Source of the DNA: Branchiostoma floridae
Taxonomy: Eukaryota; Chordata; Leptocardii; Amphioxiformes; Branchiostomatidae
Reading direction: 5' to 3'
Assembly: GCF_000003815.2 (NCBI RefSeq)
Contig: NC_049993.1
Coordinates: 1,370,843 to 1,434,842, forward strand
DNA: 64,000 nucleotides
The translations under genes were made by a program, and so were the position numbers. The notes under the pieces are model-generated. The model made no database searches and was not told the DNA's origin. It was given only the letters and a program-made list of their open reading frames with translations. Below, piece by piece: positions 12,401 through 23,205 of this stretch (positions within the stretch are counted from its first letter, which is position 1; every line of letters begins with the position of its first letter).

Positions 12401-12970
12401 CAGAAACATGATGCCAAAATCAAAATGGTTTAATTCATTTTGTCTCATAATCCAACTTAAAACTGTTGCATTTTGCATTCATGATCCATTTTGGACCATT
12501 CATGCTCGCAAATCAATCCAGCTCATCAGTTCACCAAAACGAGTAAAACGGTTTCGACTTTTGTTTAAGAGACTCATTAGTCAAGTGTGTACACAGTTAC
12601 AGAACTTTATGTGATAGGATTTCCATCAAGCAGTGACTACTTTTGGAAAGGTAAACTCAAGTACCTCCAAATTTTCGATGGCTATCAGTCCATCTTGATC
12701 ACAGAGTGACCCAGTTCTCGCGAGAGATCCACGCAAGTCTCGACCTAGTTCTCGCAACTCTCACGAGTTGGAGAAGTTGGACTGATAGTGATAGCCATTG
12801 GAAATTAAAAGGTATGTGTGTTTACCTTTAAGAAGTCGTCACTGCTCGATAAAAATTCTATTAACGCCGGTTTTGATTTTGCTTGATGATCGGGGACTAA
12901 GTCTGACCTGTAGCCATGCGTTCTCCACCTGGGACTCGTAGTTAAAGTTGTGAGACGCTCCGCAGCCCAT
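6424..12970 (-). CDS. DUF4062 STAND-type protein, 5' four exons (TEP1/NPHP3-like)
   Basis: Four minus-strand exons join in frame. 12970-12908 encodes MGCGASHNFNYESQVENAWLQ. 9795-9658 contains KTIRIFVSSTFKDF and KAEREMLVKQ. 8671-8603 contains VFPDLRLWCESRRLHLVE and DLRW. 6530-6424 contains GVPKDTTTETTLRTCLSEID and MPFFVNMT. Exon ends carry AG/GT dinucleotides and the first three introns are phase 0. The IRIFVSSTF..LR.W.R..L.E.DLRWG pattern is the DUF4062 domain found ahead of NACHT NTPase and TPR/WD repeats in TEP1, NWD and NPHP3-like proteins. MGCGAS is a likely N-myristoylation signal. The ERYGW motif, NACHT and repeats should follow but are lost at the 5716-5815 gap. Function beyond a signalling/scaffold NTPase class is not inferable. 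Confidence 0.78.
6672..6980. mobile_element. MITE with CAGGGTTGGACA ends
   Basis: The ends are inverted (CAGGGTTGGACAGG on the left, TTGTCCAACCCTG on the right) and the element is directly flanked by TGCTA on both sides (6667-6671, 6981-6985). It is 309 bp with several internal ACTTGCC motifs and no coding capacity. It lies in an intron of the DUF4062 gene. The ends resemble hAT-type termini, but the apparent target duplication is 5 bp, so the superfamily is uncertain. Confidence 0.72.
6981..8602. other. Intron sequence, nothing recognised
   Basis: This is AT-rich intronic DNA of the DUF4062 gene. Only short ORFs occur and none resembles a known family. Confidence 0.45.
8672..9657. other. 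Intron sequence, nothing recognised
   Basis: This is an intron of the DUF4062 gene. A 128-codon minus-strand ORF (9009-9395) has no recognisable domain and lies in sequence that looks repeat-derived. Confidence 0.4.
10000..10215 (+). mobile_element. LINE reverse transcriptase C-terminal fragment
   Basis: An ORF here reads IRQYGHYERLLTVLVV..KPKWYGHVMRS..LSKVILQETVKRK, the typical end of invertebrate non-LTR retrotransposon polymerases (consensus like RRKLKWYGHVTRS..L.KTILQGTV). It is 5'-truncated and diverged, and sits in an intron of the minus-strand gene in opposite orientation. A related fragment lies at 49028-49204. Confidence 0.7.
10551..12395. mobile_element. 1.84-kb non-autonomous DNA element with subterminal repeats
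   Basis: Both ends read TACTCTCATGTCCCTAATAA inward, an inverted terminal repeat of at least 22 bp. AATAAAC(A/G)TACC motifs are repeated several times just inside each end, at 10563-10645 on the left and 12290-12380 on the right. No transposase ORF is present. Terminal TA on both sides could be the target duplication, which would suit a Tc1/mariner-like class; this is inference. Confidence 0.7.
12396..12907. other. Intron sequence with a weak inverted repeat
   Basis: Around 12678-12797 GGCTATCAGTCCA is mirrored by TGGACTGATAGTGATAGCC, bracketing TTCTCGC motifs. It may be a small decayed MITE. Nothing else is seen. Confidence 0.35.
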
Positions 12971-13145
12971 GGTTGTCTCAACTGCAGAACCACACTATCA
13001 ATCTACTGAGGAACAACAAACCAACATTAGAAAACTCCAGAACCACACTATCACTCTGGTACTGAGGAACAAGAAATCAGCATTAGACATTTAGAGAAAA
13101 TGTTTACAAAGTAGTCCTTGTTCTTAGGCCTTAGGAAGAAAATGC

Positions 13146-13491
13146 TGTGTTTCCTGTTTCAGTCCTGAAAAAATTAGGGTCGGCAGGTAGGGATTATTAT
13201 CATTTCTATTTTTTTCTAGGCTAGCCAAAACTCTGGTGTGACATATTACAACACAGTTGAACAAAGTAAACTAAAATGCATGAGGACACTTGTCTTTCAA
13301 TGTCAAACTTTAATTTTGTGCATAATGGATACATTGATCCTTTATACATAGGAAAAGCAGTGTTTTCACTTCAATAGGAAGCAGGCTGAATAAAGGTGGC
13401 CTAACTGGAAGCTAAGTGACTCTACTGCCCGACCAAAAAAAGGCTAGGGTCGGCAGGTTTTTCTAGGGTAGGTGGGGAAACAGGAAACACA
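13146..13491. mobile_element. MITE with TGTGTTTCCTGTTTC ends
   Basis: A perfect 15-bp inverted terminal repeat lies at 13146-13160 and 13477-13491. GGGTCGGCAGGT occurs in direct orientation near both ends. There is no coding capacity, and the target duplication is not clear. Confidence 0.65.
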
Positions 13492-14557
13492 ACTTTTTTT
13501 CCCTTTAGAAGCCTTAAACCAAATGTCTGTACTGTAATCTAACAAGCCATGTTGATTTGATTATATGGTTAAAATCCTCTGGGAACCACAGAATGGATGC
13601 AAATATTTGCTCATTTTGCAGTTGCTTTGTGAACAGATAAAAATGGATGCGCCCACAGATGTCATCCACATAATAAAATCATTTACCATCCGGAACACTT
13701 TCACTTTTGTCGCAAAAACATTGCCACATCGAGCGACCTTCGGATCAAAATGAGTAACGTTAAATGTTGTTTTTGTTGTCCTTGTTTAGTACAATACTAA
13801 AACTAGTAAAAGACTATTAGCATGACTCTATGATTTCACTAGATGTGGTCTCTTGACATGTACAGTACTAGTACTACTAGTAGTATTAGGTTACACTTAC
13901 ACAGAAAAAAATGATTATATAGAAATATGAAATGGCTTTTTGTACATTGTGCAAGCACATACGCTTATAAAACCTAACATTAGTAACAGCAAGGTGATAA
14001 TTCTACTATCCTGAACACTTTCACTTTTGTCTAAATAATGATGTTGTACCTGTAGGTTATACTTTTGTATACAGAAAAAAGAATAATCAATTAACAAAGG
14101 TAAAATAGACAAACAAATTAATTTCTCGGCATTATTTCAATTGGTATTTTCAAGCTACGTTTGCGGTCTTCAGTTGGGCTATTATAGACCCGCCATGTTG
14201 TATGTACTAGTCTGACACCTTCAATTCACAAGTAAACATGCCTTCGAAAACAAATTATAGCACAGGTAACGTTACAGGTACAAACTGCTAAAATAAGGAA
14301 CGCTACTTCACCTAGGGTCGTTTTTAGACATCTATGAGCTGCAATATGTGATAGATGTTTGGTAAAATAAGTACTGAGTAGCTATAGTTACGATAACAAC
14401 TGCTCGGACAACACAAGCAAAGCTGGATTATCAACCTTTCAGCGGTAAACCGTGAACAAAACCTGACACGAAACTAGGACGTCTCTTCACACACTTACGC
14501 GCATCAAACCACCACTCTACCTGCCCGTGTTGAGTTCTAGACTACACCGTAACCTAC
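13492..14557. other. No gene seen; probable 5' intron
   Basis: No coding signal is visible. A CAG/GTAGGT splice-donor-like site on the minus strand (exon end at 14558, intron to 14552) could end a non-coding first exon. It would splice to the acceptor at 12984-12982 just before the MGCGAS start. Confidence 0.35.
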
Positions 14558-14560
14558 CTG

Positions 14561-17138
14561 AAGTCTTCACATGTTCTCCCGCACGCACGGGAGCGGTGTA
14601 AACAGCGGTGTTGCAGGAAGACGAGTCTTAAACCTCCACAAATATGTCCCCGCGGCTATTGATGCTCATCACCTAGGAGGCAACTTTCTCGTGAACTTTG
14701 ACCTTTTCCCGTCATGCCATGTTGGGGCGTGTCGAAGTCAAATCTGGGGATGCTGGCAAAAAGTTTGAAAAACAAAGGGGTAAAGTCCTCCTAGGCAAAA
14801 TATATTCACTTCTACTTGGAAGTACGAAAAACAAGAAAGACGCTGATAGTTGGGTGCAAATCAGAGTGTGGGAACCGCAATACTGTCACCGACTACTTCC
14901 TTTGAGCAAGGAAATGCTACCTGGCACTTGTATTGATAATACCAAGGGTAATACATGTAAATTTATTGCAATATAATATCATGCCCGAAGACTAATCACG
15001 ACAAACAAAGTAAAACGGTGGTTTATTAAAGGAAAATGAATCATAAAGATATACTAATAAGGAAATAATATTCATTATAGCTTCTTTTCTAACGTTTTCT
15101 CTCTGTAAGTGTGCGAATGAGGTGACCGACAGTGGTGTGAAAAGCTTTGAAATTTGGTTTATTTCTTGGATGATTTAACGTTACTTCTTTCAGAATTTCA
15201 TTATCAACAGGCAGTATTGACAGATGAAACGTAGTTCATCTTACATACCGCTTTCCCTGTAACGTTACAGTAATTTACATGTTCTCTCCTCAACGGGCAG
15301 GTCTTTTGTATCTCCCCTTAGTGAATGAGCACTTTTATTCTCGCTGCCAGACAGATCTAAATGGCGGAAGAAGAAAGGGTTTTTTTGGGGGGGGGGGGGG
15401 GTAAATCGTCTAGATACTGAAGAGAATATGTTGCCTAATCTCCAAGCAGATCCTACGATAGCATAAGATAGTATCAAAAGCCGGCAGAGGAGTGAAGCCA
15501 GCGGTTGCAACAATTTACCGTACTAAATTTGGGAAGGTCGACAACGCTTTACGCTAAATTTGGAAAGGCCGGCAACTCTTTATGCTCGTAAGGGAGGGTC
15601 GGGAAAATTTTGAAATCATGACCATCTGAAGCACCATTTCCAAAATTGTACTGGCTATCATATTAAGCTAAGTTTGAAAAAAAAAATGTTTTAAGGGCGT
15701 GCTCCAACGTATCCTTTCGAGCGCCGAAGGCGCGCGGCTTCTCAAAGGAGGTCCAACAATTTTGTTTAAATCTTGACCCTTAACTTGACCCTTAAAATGT
15801 TTTAAGTTCAGTTCAATGTTTTAAATCTTGACCTTTAAAATGCGATTTCCAGCTGCATTCATTTTTGGTGGGCAACTTTGCTAGCACAGCTAAGTTGAAT
15901 GACCTTGCTATTAGCTAAGTTTGATGACCTTGCTATTTGCTAAGTTCAATGACATTGCTATTAGCAAAGATGTTTTTAAGACGACGCCCGGCCCAAGGTA
16001 GAAGGCGTCGCAAGGGAGGTCCGACGAAATTATGATGAAATCTTGACCTCCTGAAATGTCATTTTCTGTATTTTCTGCTACGACATACGAAAGATGGGAG
16101 GCCAGACTGCGATTGCGCAGTTTTCAACATATGGGCCGGGTTCTTATTCTTCGAGACCATGTTTGCACCCGCTTGTTGCCACTTTAACTTTCGATTGATT
16201 TGGCACGCAGGTCACGTACAGCTCAGGTCATCATTCACTGAGCGATCGAGCCCATTACATTTTGCCACAACTTCAACATTACCTAATACACAAAGGGTAA
16301 GCATATTACTTATCATTAGGAAATACCATTTCAGATTAGATATTACAAGATTATGAATTTGAAAATCAAGTGTTTCAAAACTTCCGCTCTCCCGAAACTG
16401 CAGGGTTCATATGGCTATAGAAGGGACTTGTTTTTATTAGGTAGTAGCAATGACGTCAGGGTTCATGTCCGAAAGCAACGATCACGGGCTGCCGTTTAAT
16501 ATGCATTTGTATCTGGCACTGACGTCACAGGAAAAAGTCAAACCTGCACACGTGGTGCTTTCCGCTTGAGGGCGCCCATACTACTTAGTATTTGATAAAG
16601 ATTTTTATTTTACTTTCCCTAGTCTACGCTTCTCTCAATACTATATCCTCCTATCGTACATCCTTTGCTTTGGCCTTTCTTTTGAGCATTTGAAAGAGCT
16701 TATCTGACAATAAGGAATCCTGGCTAAACCCACACACACTGTATCTAGTCGGATATGTGTTCCTCTGGTATAGAAAGTAGTGCAGAAAGAAAAGTCAGAG
16801 ACATGAATTTCAACTAACTTTCATCACAATTATTCATATGTATATGAATGTGCCAATTCATCTGATGCATTATAAGCTGAAATGAAAAAGAGCTAAGCAC
16901 AAGAACATGAAAATATTTCCTGTAAAACTCATTCAGTTATTACATTCTCTGTTGAGTTCCATTGTACACATGTTTCTCTACATGTTTAGGGAATAGAACA
17001 ATGTTAAAAGAAAACAAAATCTTTTAGAAAAAAAAAACTAAATCTATGCAGAATTTCAATATCTAACATTGCAGTACAAGTCTTGTGAAGGCTCATATAT
17101 AGAAGCTACACATGATTCCATTGCATTGGAGCTTGTCC
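14561..17138. other. Intergenic, mostly unrecognised repeats
   Basis: A poly-G run (about 15386-15402) and paired motifs around AGGCGCGCGGC/AGGCGTCGCAAGG (15700-16030) look repeat-derived. I see no gene-like ORF. Confidence 0.4.
15889..15966. repeat. Tandem repeat, about 25 bp x 3
   Basis: The unit GCTAAGTT(G/T/C)(A/G)ATGACCTTGCTATT occurs three times in a row with a few substitutions. Confidence 0.75.
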
Positions 17139-19307
17139 TCATTCCTGGTCTATTTTGTAGAGCCGTGCAGCTTGGCGTTCGCTCCAAACTGAGTTCAGCA
17201 TTTCATCTGCCTGGTGGAAGGTGTTCAGGAGATCACCGAGTCCCTCCTCTGCACAGAAACGCTTGATGTACTTCATTAAGTCCATCAAGGTGTTCAGATC
17301 CTTGATAGGATTGTCCCTGTGAGCTTCAGTGTCATCCATCGCCTCCGTGTCTTGATCAATGACTTCCAACTCATCCCTGTTATCTCCTGTGTCATCTTCA
17401 TCACCATCAGACTCCTCCACTGTCTCCTCCTGAAGCTCATCCAGCAGGATGGTGGCATCCTCCTCCCAGTCCCGCCCTTCCATGTCACATGTGGGCAGCA
17501 TCTGGTCGATGACTGACAACTCTTCAAACTTACATCCGAAGAGTTCCTGTGTCAGCTTGTCCATGGCTGCTGAAGTATCTCTGGTCCAGATCTCTGCCTC
17601 AGCCTTGTCTTCAACTGACTCTACCTTGACTTCTACAGAAATGTAAAAAAAGGTTTATACATAAGAAAGTACAAAATGTATATTGCTACTTAGTACTTCT
17701 ACCAATATGTAACATCATTTATTCAGCTGCCTTATGTTTAGGTCACAATGAGAAAAGGGGAGTTCACAGTTTTTTTTTCTTCATTTTTTTACACTATTCA
17801 ATGAATGAATGAATGAATGAATGAATGAATGAATGAATGAATGAATGAATGAATGAATGAATGAACGAATGAATGAATGAATGAATGAATGGACGAATGA
17901 ATGAATGAATAAATGATGTGACCCCCACGTGGTCACGTGGGACACCCTGTGGCTACACTTGGGCCATGGCCGGGACCCGGACTTTTTTTAATACTTTTTT
18001 TTAATGACCTACCCGTAAAAACACCGATAGGTATCCCCGCAATATCCGGTAGTACACCGGGACAAATTAATTTGTGCCTTCGGACACCGGCGACCTAAGC
18101 ATAAATCGGTGCACAAAACTCTGCTATTCCCTATTATATAGTAATATACAGACTGTCCAACGTACCTGGTTGGACGCAGCCGGCCTTCCCGAAGCACGTC
18201 TGGATGGTGTGGGGAGTCACCTCCTCCCAGGCCGAGCCGATCCACTGGATAGCCTCCAGCACGGTGACCTGACCGGCGAGCTGCTCGTCTGTCGCCCCGC
18301 ACTGCCTCTGTCTCTCCTGGAGGATGCGTCTGAGCTGCCGCCTGCGGTACTTCAGTTTGAAACTGTGGATCACGCCCTGCTGCATGGGCTGGAGTCTAAC
18401 CGGGGTGTTAATAGGCGGGAAGAACGTGAGTTGGATGTTCCTCAGCTTCACGTGTGGACGACTTGGCGTCTGTTGAAGAAAAAGGAGAATCTTACGATTC
18501 TGTTCGCCCATCTTCCGATCCAAGCTCCTCAGCCAGTCTAGGAAAAGTTCCGACGTCATCCAAGCCATTTTGTTGTGTGCGTAAGTCACGGGTAGGCTGG
18601 AGGGCTGCACGTTTCTGAAACAGGGAGGGTTGGCCGGTTGACCGATCACAAGTGGTCTCTCTTTCTCCCCGGCCATGTTCGCACACAGGACAATGGTTAG
18701 AGAGTCTTGGGCCTGCTTAGCTCTACTAAAGTAAGAGTGATCGCCTTCCAATAACGCCGTAACTTGACTGGAAGTTGTTCCGCGGAAGACAGCCGTTCTT
18801 CCATACTGTAGATGTCTTCAGCAGAGTAGCTTGTCATGATGTCGGCTATCTTGGTCTCCCGCAGTTTTGCACCACTCCGACGCCCTTAGTCCCGATCGTG
18901 ATGTTGTGGCGGTTTTTAAAGCTTTCTAACCACCCATTAGACGCCTTGAAGCCCACAACTCCAAGCTGCTCGGCAAACTTTAGAGCCTGTTGTTGGAGCA
19001 TCGGTCCTGTGACGGGTTTGGAGCTTGTTTCACAGAAATAGTGCCAGCACAGTTTGTTGACGTCATCGTACAGCGACTGCCGGGTGTTTCTTTTCTTGCT
19101 GATAGGGGCGTTCTTCTCATAGTCTTCAAGGTACTCCCGCTTTCTCTTGACGATGTTTTGAATCTGCGTCTTCCCAACTCCGAACTCCTTGGCGAGTCCA
19201 CGCGCCCCGGTCCCACCCTTCTCGTACCGCCGAATCACTTCTATCTTCTCCCCCAGAGTCAAAGTCTTCTTCGCCGGCTTGGATTGAACGCACAGTTCGC
19301 TCGCCAT
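17139..19307 (-). pseudogene. Pogo/Tigger-derived (TIGD-like) gene, spliced, frame-disrupted
   Basis: The first exon (19307-18166) starts MASELCVQSKP and carries a CENP-B-type psq helix-turn-helix (LTLGEKIEVIRRYEKGG..LAKEFGVGKTQIQNIVK) and a Tc5-type HTH (NGWLESFKNRHNIT). A DDE_1 region follows (SLTIVLCANMAGEKERPLVI, PVTYAHNKMAWMTSELFLDW, LQPMQQGVIHSFKLKYRRR). It ends at a CCAG/GTACG donor. The second exon (17632-17139) starts after TCTGTAG, joins in frame, and encodes an acidic tail ending LYKIDQE. Two single-step frame changes lie between about 18870 and 18800. The usual MDETG and LDNAPSH catalytic aspartates read as SMEETA and LQQTPSR. It is a decayed transposase, or a domesticated gene that no longer transposes. 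Confidence 0.72.
17800..17915. repeat. (AATG)n microsatellite
   Basis: About 28 tetranucleotide copies with a few interruptions (ACGAATG, GGACGAATG) lie in the intron of the Tigger-derived gene. Confidence 0.95.
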
Positions 19308-20207
19308 CGTGAAAATGTGAAATAATAAGACGCTTTTTGTCGGAAGTGTTGCTCTGTGTGGACGGCCAGCGTTTCTGTATGGTTGGGATATTTCACTAGC
19401 AGCATGGGGGACAAATGGCTATTGGAAATAGAAAATACGCACGCCTTTCTTTTTTTATTAAAACAAAACAGTTAGAAATCATAGTACTTTTAACTGCCAA
19501 AATTACTGCGAAATAAATAGTGTGTTTTATTGGTAAAGTAGAGACAACAATCACCTAGCACACAGTGTGTCCACCCGTAATGTATAGTAGACCATTCTAT
19601 TGACCTCAACCGCCATCTTTAATACGGCCGTCTCGGCCAAACCAAATCGGTCGATTTGACCAGGTTTTCTTGCTATTTGTCCTTACCAATCGGTGTCATC
19701 AGACACGTAAAAAGGACACGCTGATTATCGTCAGGTATTTAGTCGTATTTGGGTGCTACTTGGACGCTTGTTGCGATCGTGTCGGCACTAGTGGTCGTCT
19801 TGTGCAGATGGATTTTCTAAGGCGCGTTGTGAGCTTTGTCTGCGGGACAGAAAACACTATTCAAGCAGATGTTGGGTAGAGGACTGTACGGACCGAGTGG
19901 CTTGTCGATCTGATATATGATATCTAACAGTCTTTCGGCACTCACTCTCACTGGAATGTTCAAGATAGACAGTTCAATGTCAAAACGATTTATATCAAGA
20001 GTTCGTAGACCTCATTCCTCCGTAAAATATTTAGAGTTTTGAAAATTATTGTTTAAACATATGTAGAACAAAGATGTATTGAATTATCTATTCTAAATTA
20101 TAGTGCTTGTATTAATTATTTCTCCGTAAACAAAACGAAACATACCATATCGAAAAGATGCCTTACCTATTGACGAGGGTGTTAGGGAGCGCAGCTGGGC
20201 TATGAAT
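19308..20207. other. No gene seen
   Basis: No coding signal or element is recognisable between the Tigger-derived gene and the tRNA. Confidence 0.45.
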
Positions 20208-20280
20208 GGGGATGTAGCTCAGATGGTAGAGCGCTCGCTTAGCATGCGAGAGGTACGGGGATCGATACCCTGCATCTCCA
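20208..20280 (+). tRNA. tRNA-Ala (AGC)
   Basis: This 73-nt cloverleaf has acceptor stem GGGGATG pairing with CATCTCC (one G-T pair), discriminator A at 20280, D-arm TAGCTCAGATGG (A box), anticodon AGC within CTTAGCATG, and T-arm ACGGGGATCGATACCCTG (B box). There is no intron. A T6 tract at 20292-20297 is a pol III terminator. Confidence 0.95.
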
Positions 20281-20291
20281 AATGCACAACC

Positions 20292-20297
20292 TTTTTT
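20292..20297 (+). terminator. Pol III T-run terminator
   Basis: Six T residues lie 12 nt after the tRNA-Ala end. Confidence 0.75.
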
Positions 20298-20409
20298 ACA
20301 GGCCATTTTTTTTGCCCGTTCACGTTTTACATTTTATCAATTTAAAACAGATTGTATCCTTCACTGGTATTTTCAACTACTGTGCCTAATTGTACACACA
20401 TATAACACG

Positions 20410-20621
20410 CTAGTTCACCTTTATCCGTGGGGTAACCTATATCCGTTGTTTCAAAACCAGGGCGTGTTTAGGGATATCAAGTTGATGGACAGTTGTTTGA
20501 AAGTGCAATATTTTCAAGATGCTGCTTGTTTACCTATTCAAATCCACCGTCAGGTGACATCCCTAAATAACCATTTTTTAAACAACGGATAAAGGTTACC
20601 CCGCGGATAAAGGTGAACTAG
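20410..20621. mobile_element. Foldback MITE, 212 bp
   Basis: The ends CTAGTTCACCTTTATCCG and CGGATAAAGGTGAACTAG are inverted and extend to about 45 bp of near-perfect complementarity (GGGGTAACC..ATCCGTTGTTT). There is no ORF. Confidence 0.82.
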
Positions 20622-20843
20622 GGTTAAAAATATATATGTATATTGGGCGGGCAAAAGCATGTAACGTTATATTGATAAACTGAGCCAAGGAGGAAGAAAG
20701 AAATACAATGTTTATTACACATTATTACATCAACTTTTCTAAACTCCCATCTGTGTGAAATACAGGAAGTCTGTTTCAAATTTCGTCAACAAAGAGTCAG
20801 ATCAAAATTTTTATGTTCGTTGCCGTCTAAAAAAAGACAAGTA

Positions 20844-20995
20844 GCCGGAAACACAACATTTTTTTCCTAAAACGTACCAATTTTGGCACCAACCGGTAAC
20901 AGTTTACTAACACAACATTTTTTCCTGAAACGTACCAAGTTTGGCACCAACCGGTAACACAACATTTTCCCCTAAAACGTACCAAGTTTGGCACA
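20844..20995. repeat. Tandem repeat, three copies
   Basis: ACACAACATTTTTTCCT, AAACGTACCAA and TTTGGCACCAACCGGTAAC recur three times, the first copy with an extra TTTACT spacer. Confidence 0.75.
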
Positions 20996-21730
20996 GCAGA
21001 GGTTCGCATACCGACATATGGCATTAAACACTCCGGGGTGACTAACCGGAGGTAACATCTGAGCAATGTGGCATATCTCATGTACTAGTACATGGAACCA
21101 TATACCGAGCCATGGTACTCAAATGGTTTTACCATGAAGTATCAATCGTGAAATGATAAAAATAAACCGTGCTACCGTGATGGATCTAACAGGAAGCAAC
21201 CGGAATGCAAACCTCGGCACTAACGTTAATTACATGTTCAGGAAATTTATATAGTACATAACCGAACTCCTCCCAATGATAGAGTATGTATTTGTATATA
21301 TTGCGATAAGAATCCTATGCATTTACAAAACGAAGTACACTTTGTCCCAGACTGTTCACTGTACAAAGATCAGCATAATACATTCGTTAATGCTACACAT
21401 GTAGACAAAAAATATGCACACCTAACGAAGGACGATTTGTTCAAATACCTTGTGTCATAATCTGACTACGATATACTGGAAAAACTCTGTAAGTTCGTCT
21501 ACACATGTAGAGGCATGTAAAGTATGATATATGTATAGCTTTCTGTTTACTCTCTTTGTACCAAACTGACTGCATTTAGTCCCAATGTGGCATGAATATG
21601 TAATAAGCTTCATTGTCATTGACAGTATATCAGCATACAGCCATTAACCCTTATCCTGACCCTTAGCTAGTTTCGTAGTAATAACGACTGTTACGTGAAA
21701 CAATATCGATTTGCGTGTAGTGTCAGACAT
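20996..21730. other. No gene seen
   Basis: This is AT-rich intergenic DNA downstream of the Tctex1 gene. No canonical structure is recognised. Confidence 0.4.
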
Positions 21731-22495
21731 CTACTCTGTCAGGACGCCCCAGACGATCGCCATGGCGTACAGGGAGGTGTTCTGGCGGGTGAACTCGGCA
21801 AAGTCGTCCCCTGGTTTCCCCCCGGTACACTGACTAGCACAGAACACAGTGTCTCCGCCGCCAGAAGATCCGACAGTCACAAAACTCAGAAACTTATACC
21901 CCTTCGGTCCCTTCTGTAGCAACGTCATCTTCAGCTCAGCTGAAAGTTTCTGCGTCAGGTTCTTACAGAAGGCGCGCTCGTAGCGCCGCCCGACGACGTG
22001 ACGGTCGATGGTGTCCTCTATGATCTGTTTGACGTGCAGAATGGGAAAGCGTTGTTGACATTGACTTTCCGCGGGGGTGAGATGAGCTCGGGATGTGGTC
22101 CACGCGGGTTCAGGGACCGCCCAGACGATACCTATCCCGTACAGAGACTCATTCTGGAACGACGACTCCGCAAAATCATCCCCTGCCGCCTGGCCCGAAG
22201 CCTTCACGCACTGACTCCCGTAAAACACCGGCCCTGCAGCCTGGTTCGGCCCCACGTCGATGAAAGTGATGAACTTGTATCCTTTAGGACCCCGTTTGAC
22301 CAACTTATCATTCAGCTGGTCCAGGATTTTCCCGGTCAGGTTTCTGCAGACGACAGCGTTGTACGACTGACCCTCCAGGTTCTGTCGCAGCGTCTCTTGC
22401 ACCAGATTTTTCACGTGCAGAACTGGGAAGCGTGGTCTTTCGGATGTCATTTTGTTCCAGTTGTTTACCAGAGTTTCCGTGGTCTGTCCAGGCAT
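21731..22495 (-). CDS. Tandem double Tctex1-domain protein (dynein light chain family)
   Basis: The 254-residue intronless ORF starts at an ATG in GCCGCCATGC context. It contains two Tctex1 domains. Residues about 22-130 carry FPVLHVKNLVQETL, KRGPKGYKFITFIDVG and FQNESLYGIGIVWAV. Residues about 147-253 carry FPILHVKQIIEDTI, QKGPKGYKFLSFVTVG and RQNTSLYAMAIVWGV. Tctex1 proteins are light chains of cytoplasmic and axonemal dyneins, and most have one domain of about 110 residues and act as dimers. A covalent double domain suggests a built-in dimer, by inference. The minus-strand tail ends GVLTE and a TAG at 21731-21733. Subfamily and cargo cannot be told from the sequence. Confidence 0.85.
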   Translation of the reverse strand: MPGQTTETLVNNWNKMTSERPRFPVLHVKNLVQETLRQNLEGQSYNAVVCRNLTGKILDQLNDKLVKRGPKGYKFITFIDVGPNQAAGPVFYGSQCVKASGQAAGDDFAESSFQNESLYGIGIVWAVPEPAWTTSRAHLTPAESQCQQRFPILHVKQIIEDTIDRHVVGRRYERAFCKNLTQKLSAELKMTLLQKGPKGYKFLSFVTVGSSGGGDTVFCASQCTGGKPGDDFAEFTRQNTSLYAMAIVWGVLTE

Positions 22496-22667
22496 GGCGG
22501 CTGGGAGGGCATACAGACAGCCTCTCTAGAGACAAGTATGGATATGGCTGAGGAGAAAGTGGCTCCTGTGACGCAGTGTGAGCGCGTTCCGTTCTGGAAA
22601 GGAAGTGACATTCGTGACATGGCCGATAGTCGCCAAACTAGGACTGAGCCAGCCAGCTTTCTGAGTT

Positions 22668-23205
22668 AGGCCACAGCAAGTAAACTTTATGGAGGACATC
22701 CAATGCAAAGCGCAAAAAATAATGAGATAGCGCAAAAAAATATGGTTTAATAAAAAAAATTGCAAGATTGCTAAATTTTTTAAATAGACACCATAAATGT
22801 CGTAACAAGATTTGAAGTGACAAAAACGTGGCATTACAACTAACAACTGAAGGCTTTCAATTCCTGTGATTAAGAAGTGAACTAGTGTATAATAAAAGGG
22901 ATACTAGTGTGGTACACTGGTATCACTTGCCAAGTTGGAAACTACATTCATGGCTTCCATATTGGTTGCACTTTTACAACTATCCAACAAGCTAGAAGTT
23001 TCACTTCTGCAACTATATATAGTCATGGCTACCTCCCTAGTGTCACTTCTAAAAGTATCATTATTAGGCAAGTTACAACACAGTACGTTTACCCATTATG
23101 GTCTATCTAACCATCCCCGAAGAGGAAAAAAATTTTTTTTTCTGAAATCAGGTCAAAATCAATGAGCGCGTTGATGTCATCCATAAAATTTACTTGCTGT
23201 GGCCT
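22668..23205. mobile_element. Inverted-repeat element, 538 bp
   Basis: AGGCCACAGCAAGTAAA-C-TTTATGG on the left is mirrored at the right end by CCATAAAATTTACTTGCTGTGGCCT, giving about 40 bp of imperfect inverted repeat. No ORF is recognised. It lies just upstream of the Tctex1 gene and probably is a non-autonomous DNA element. Confidence 0.6.
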
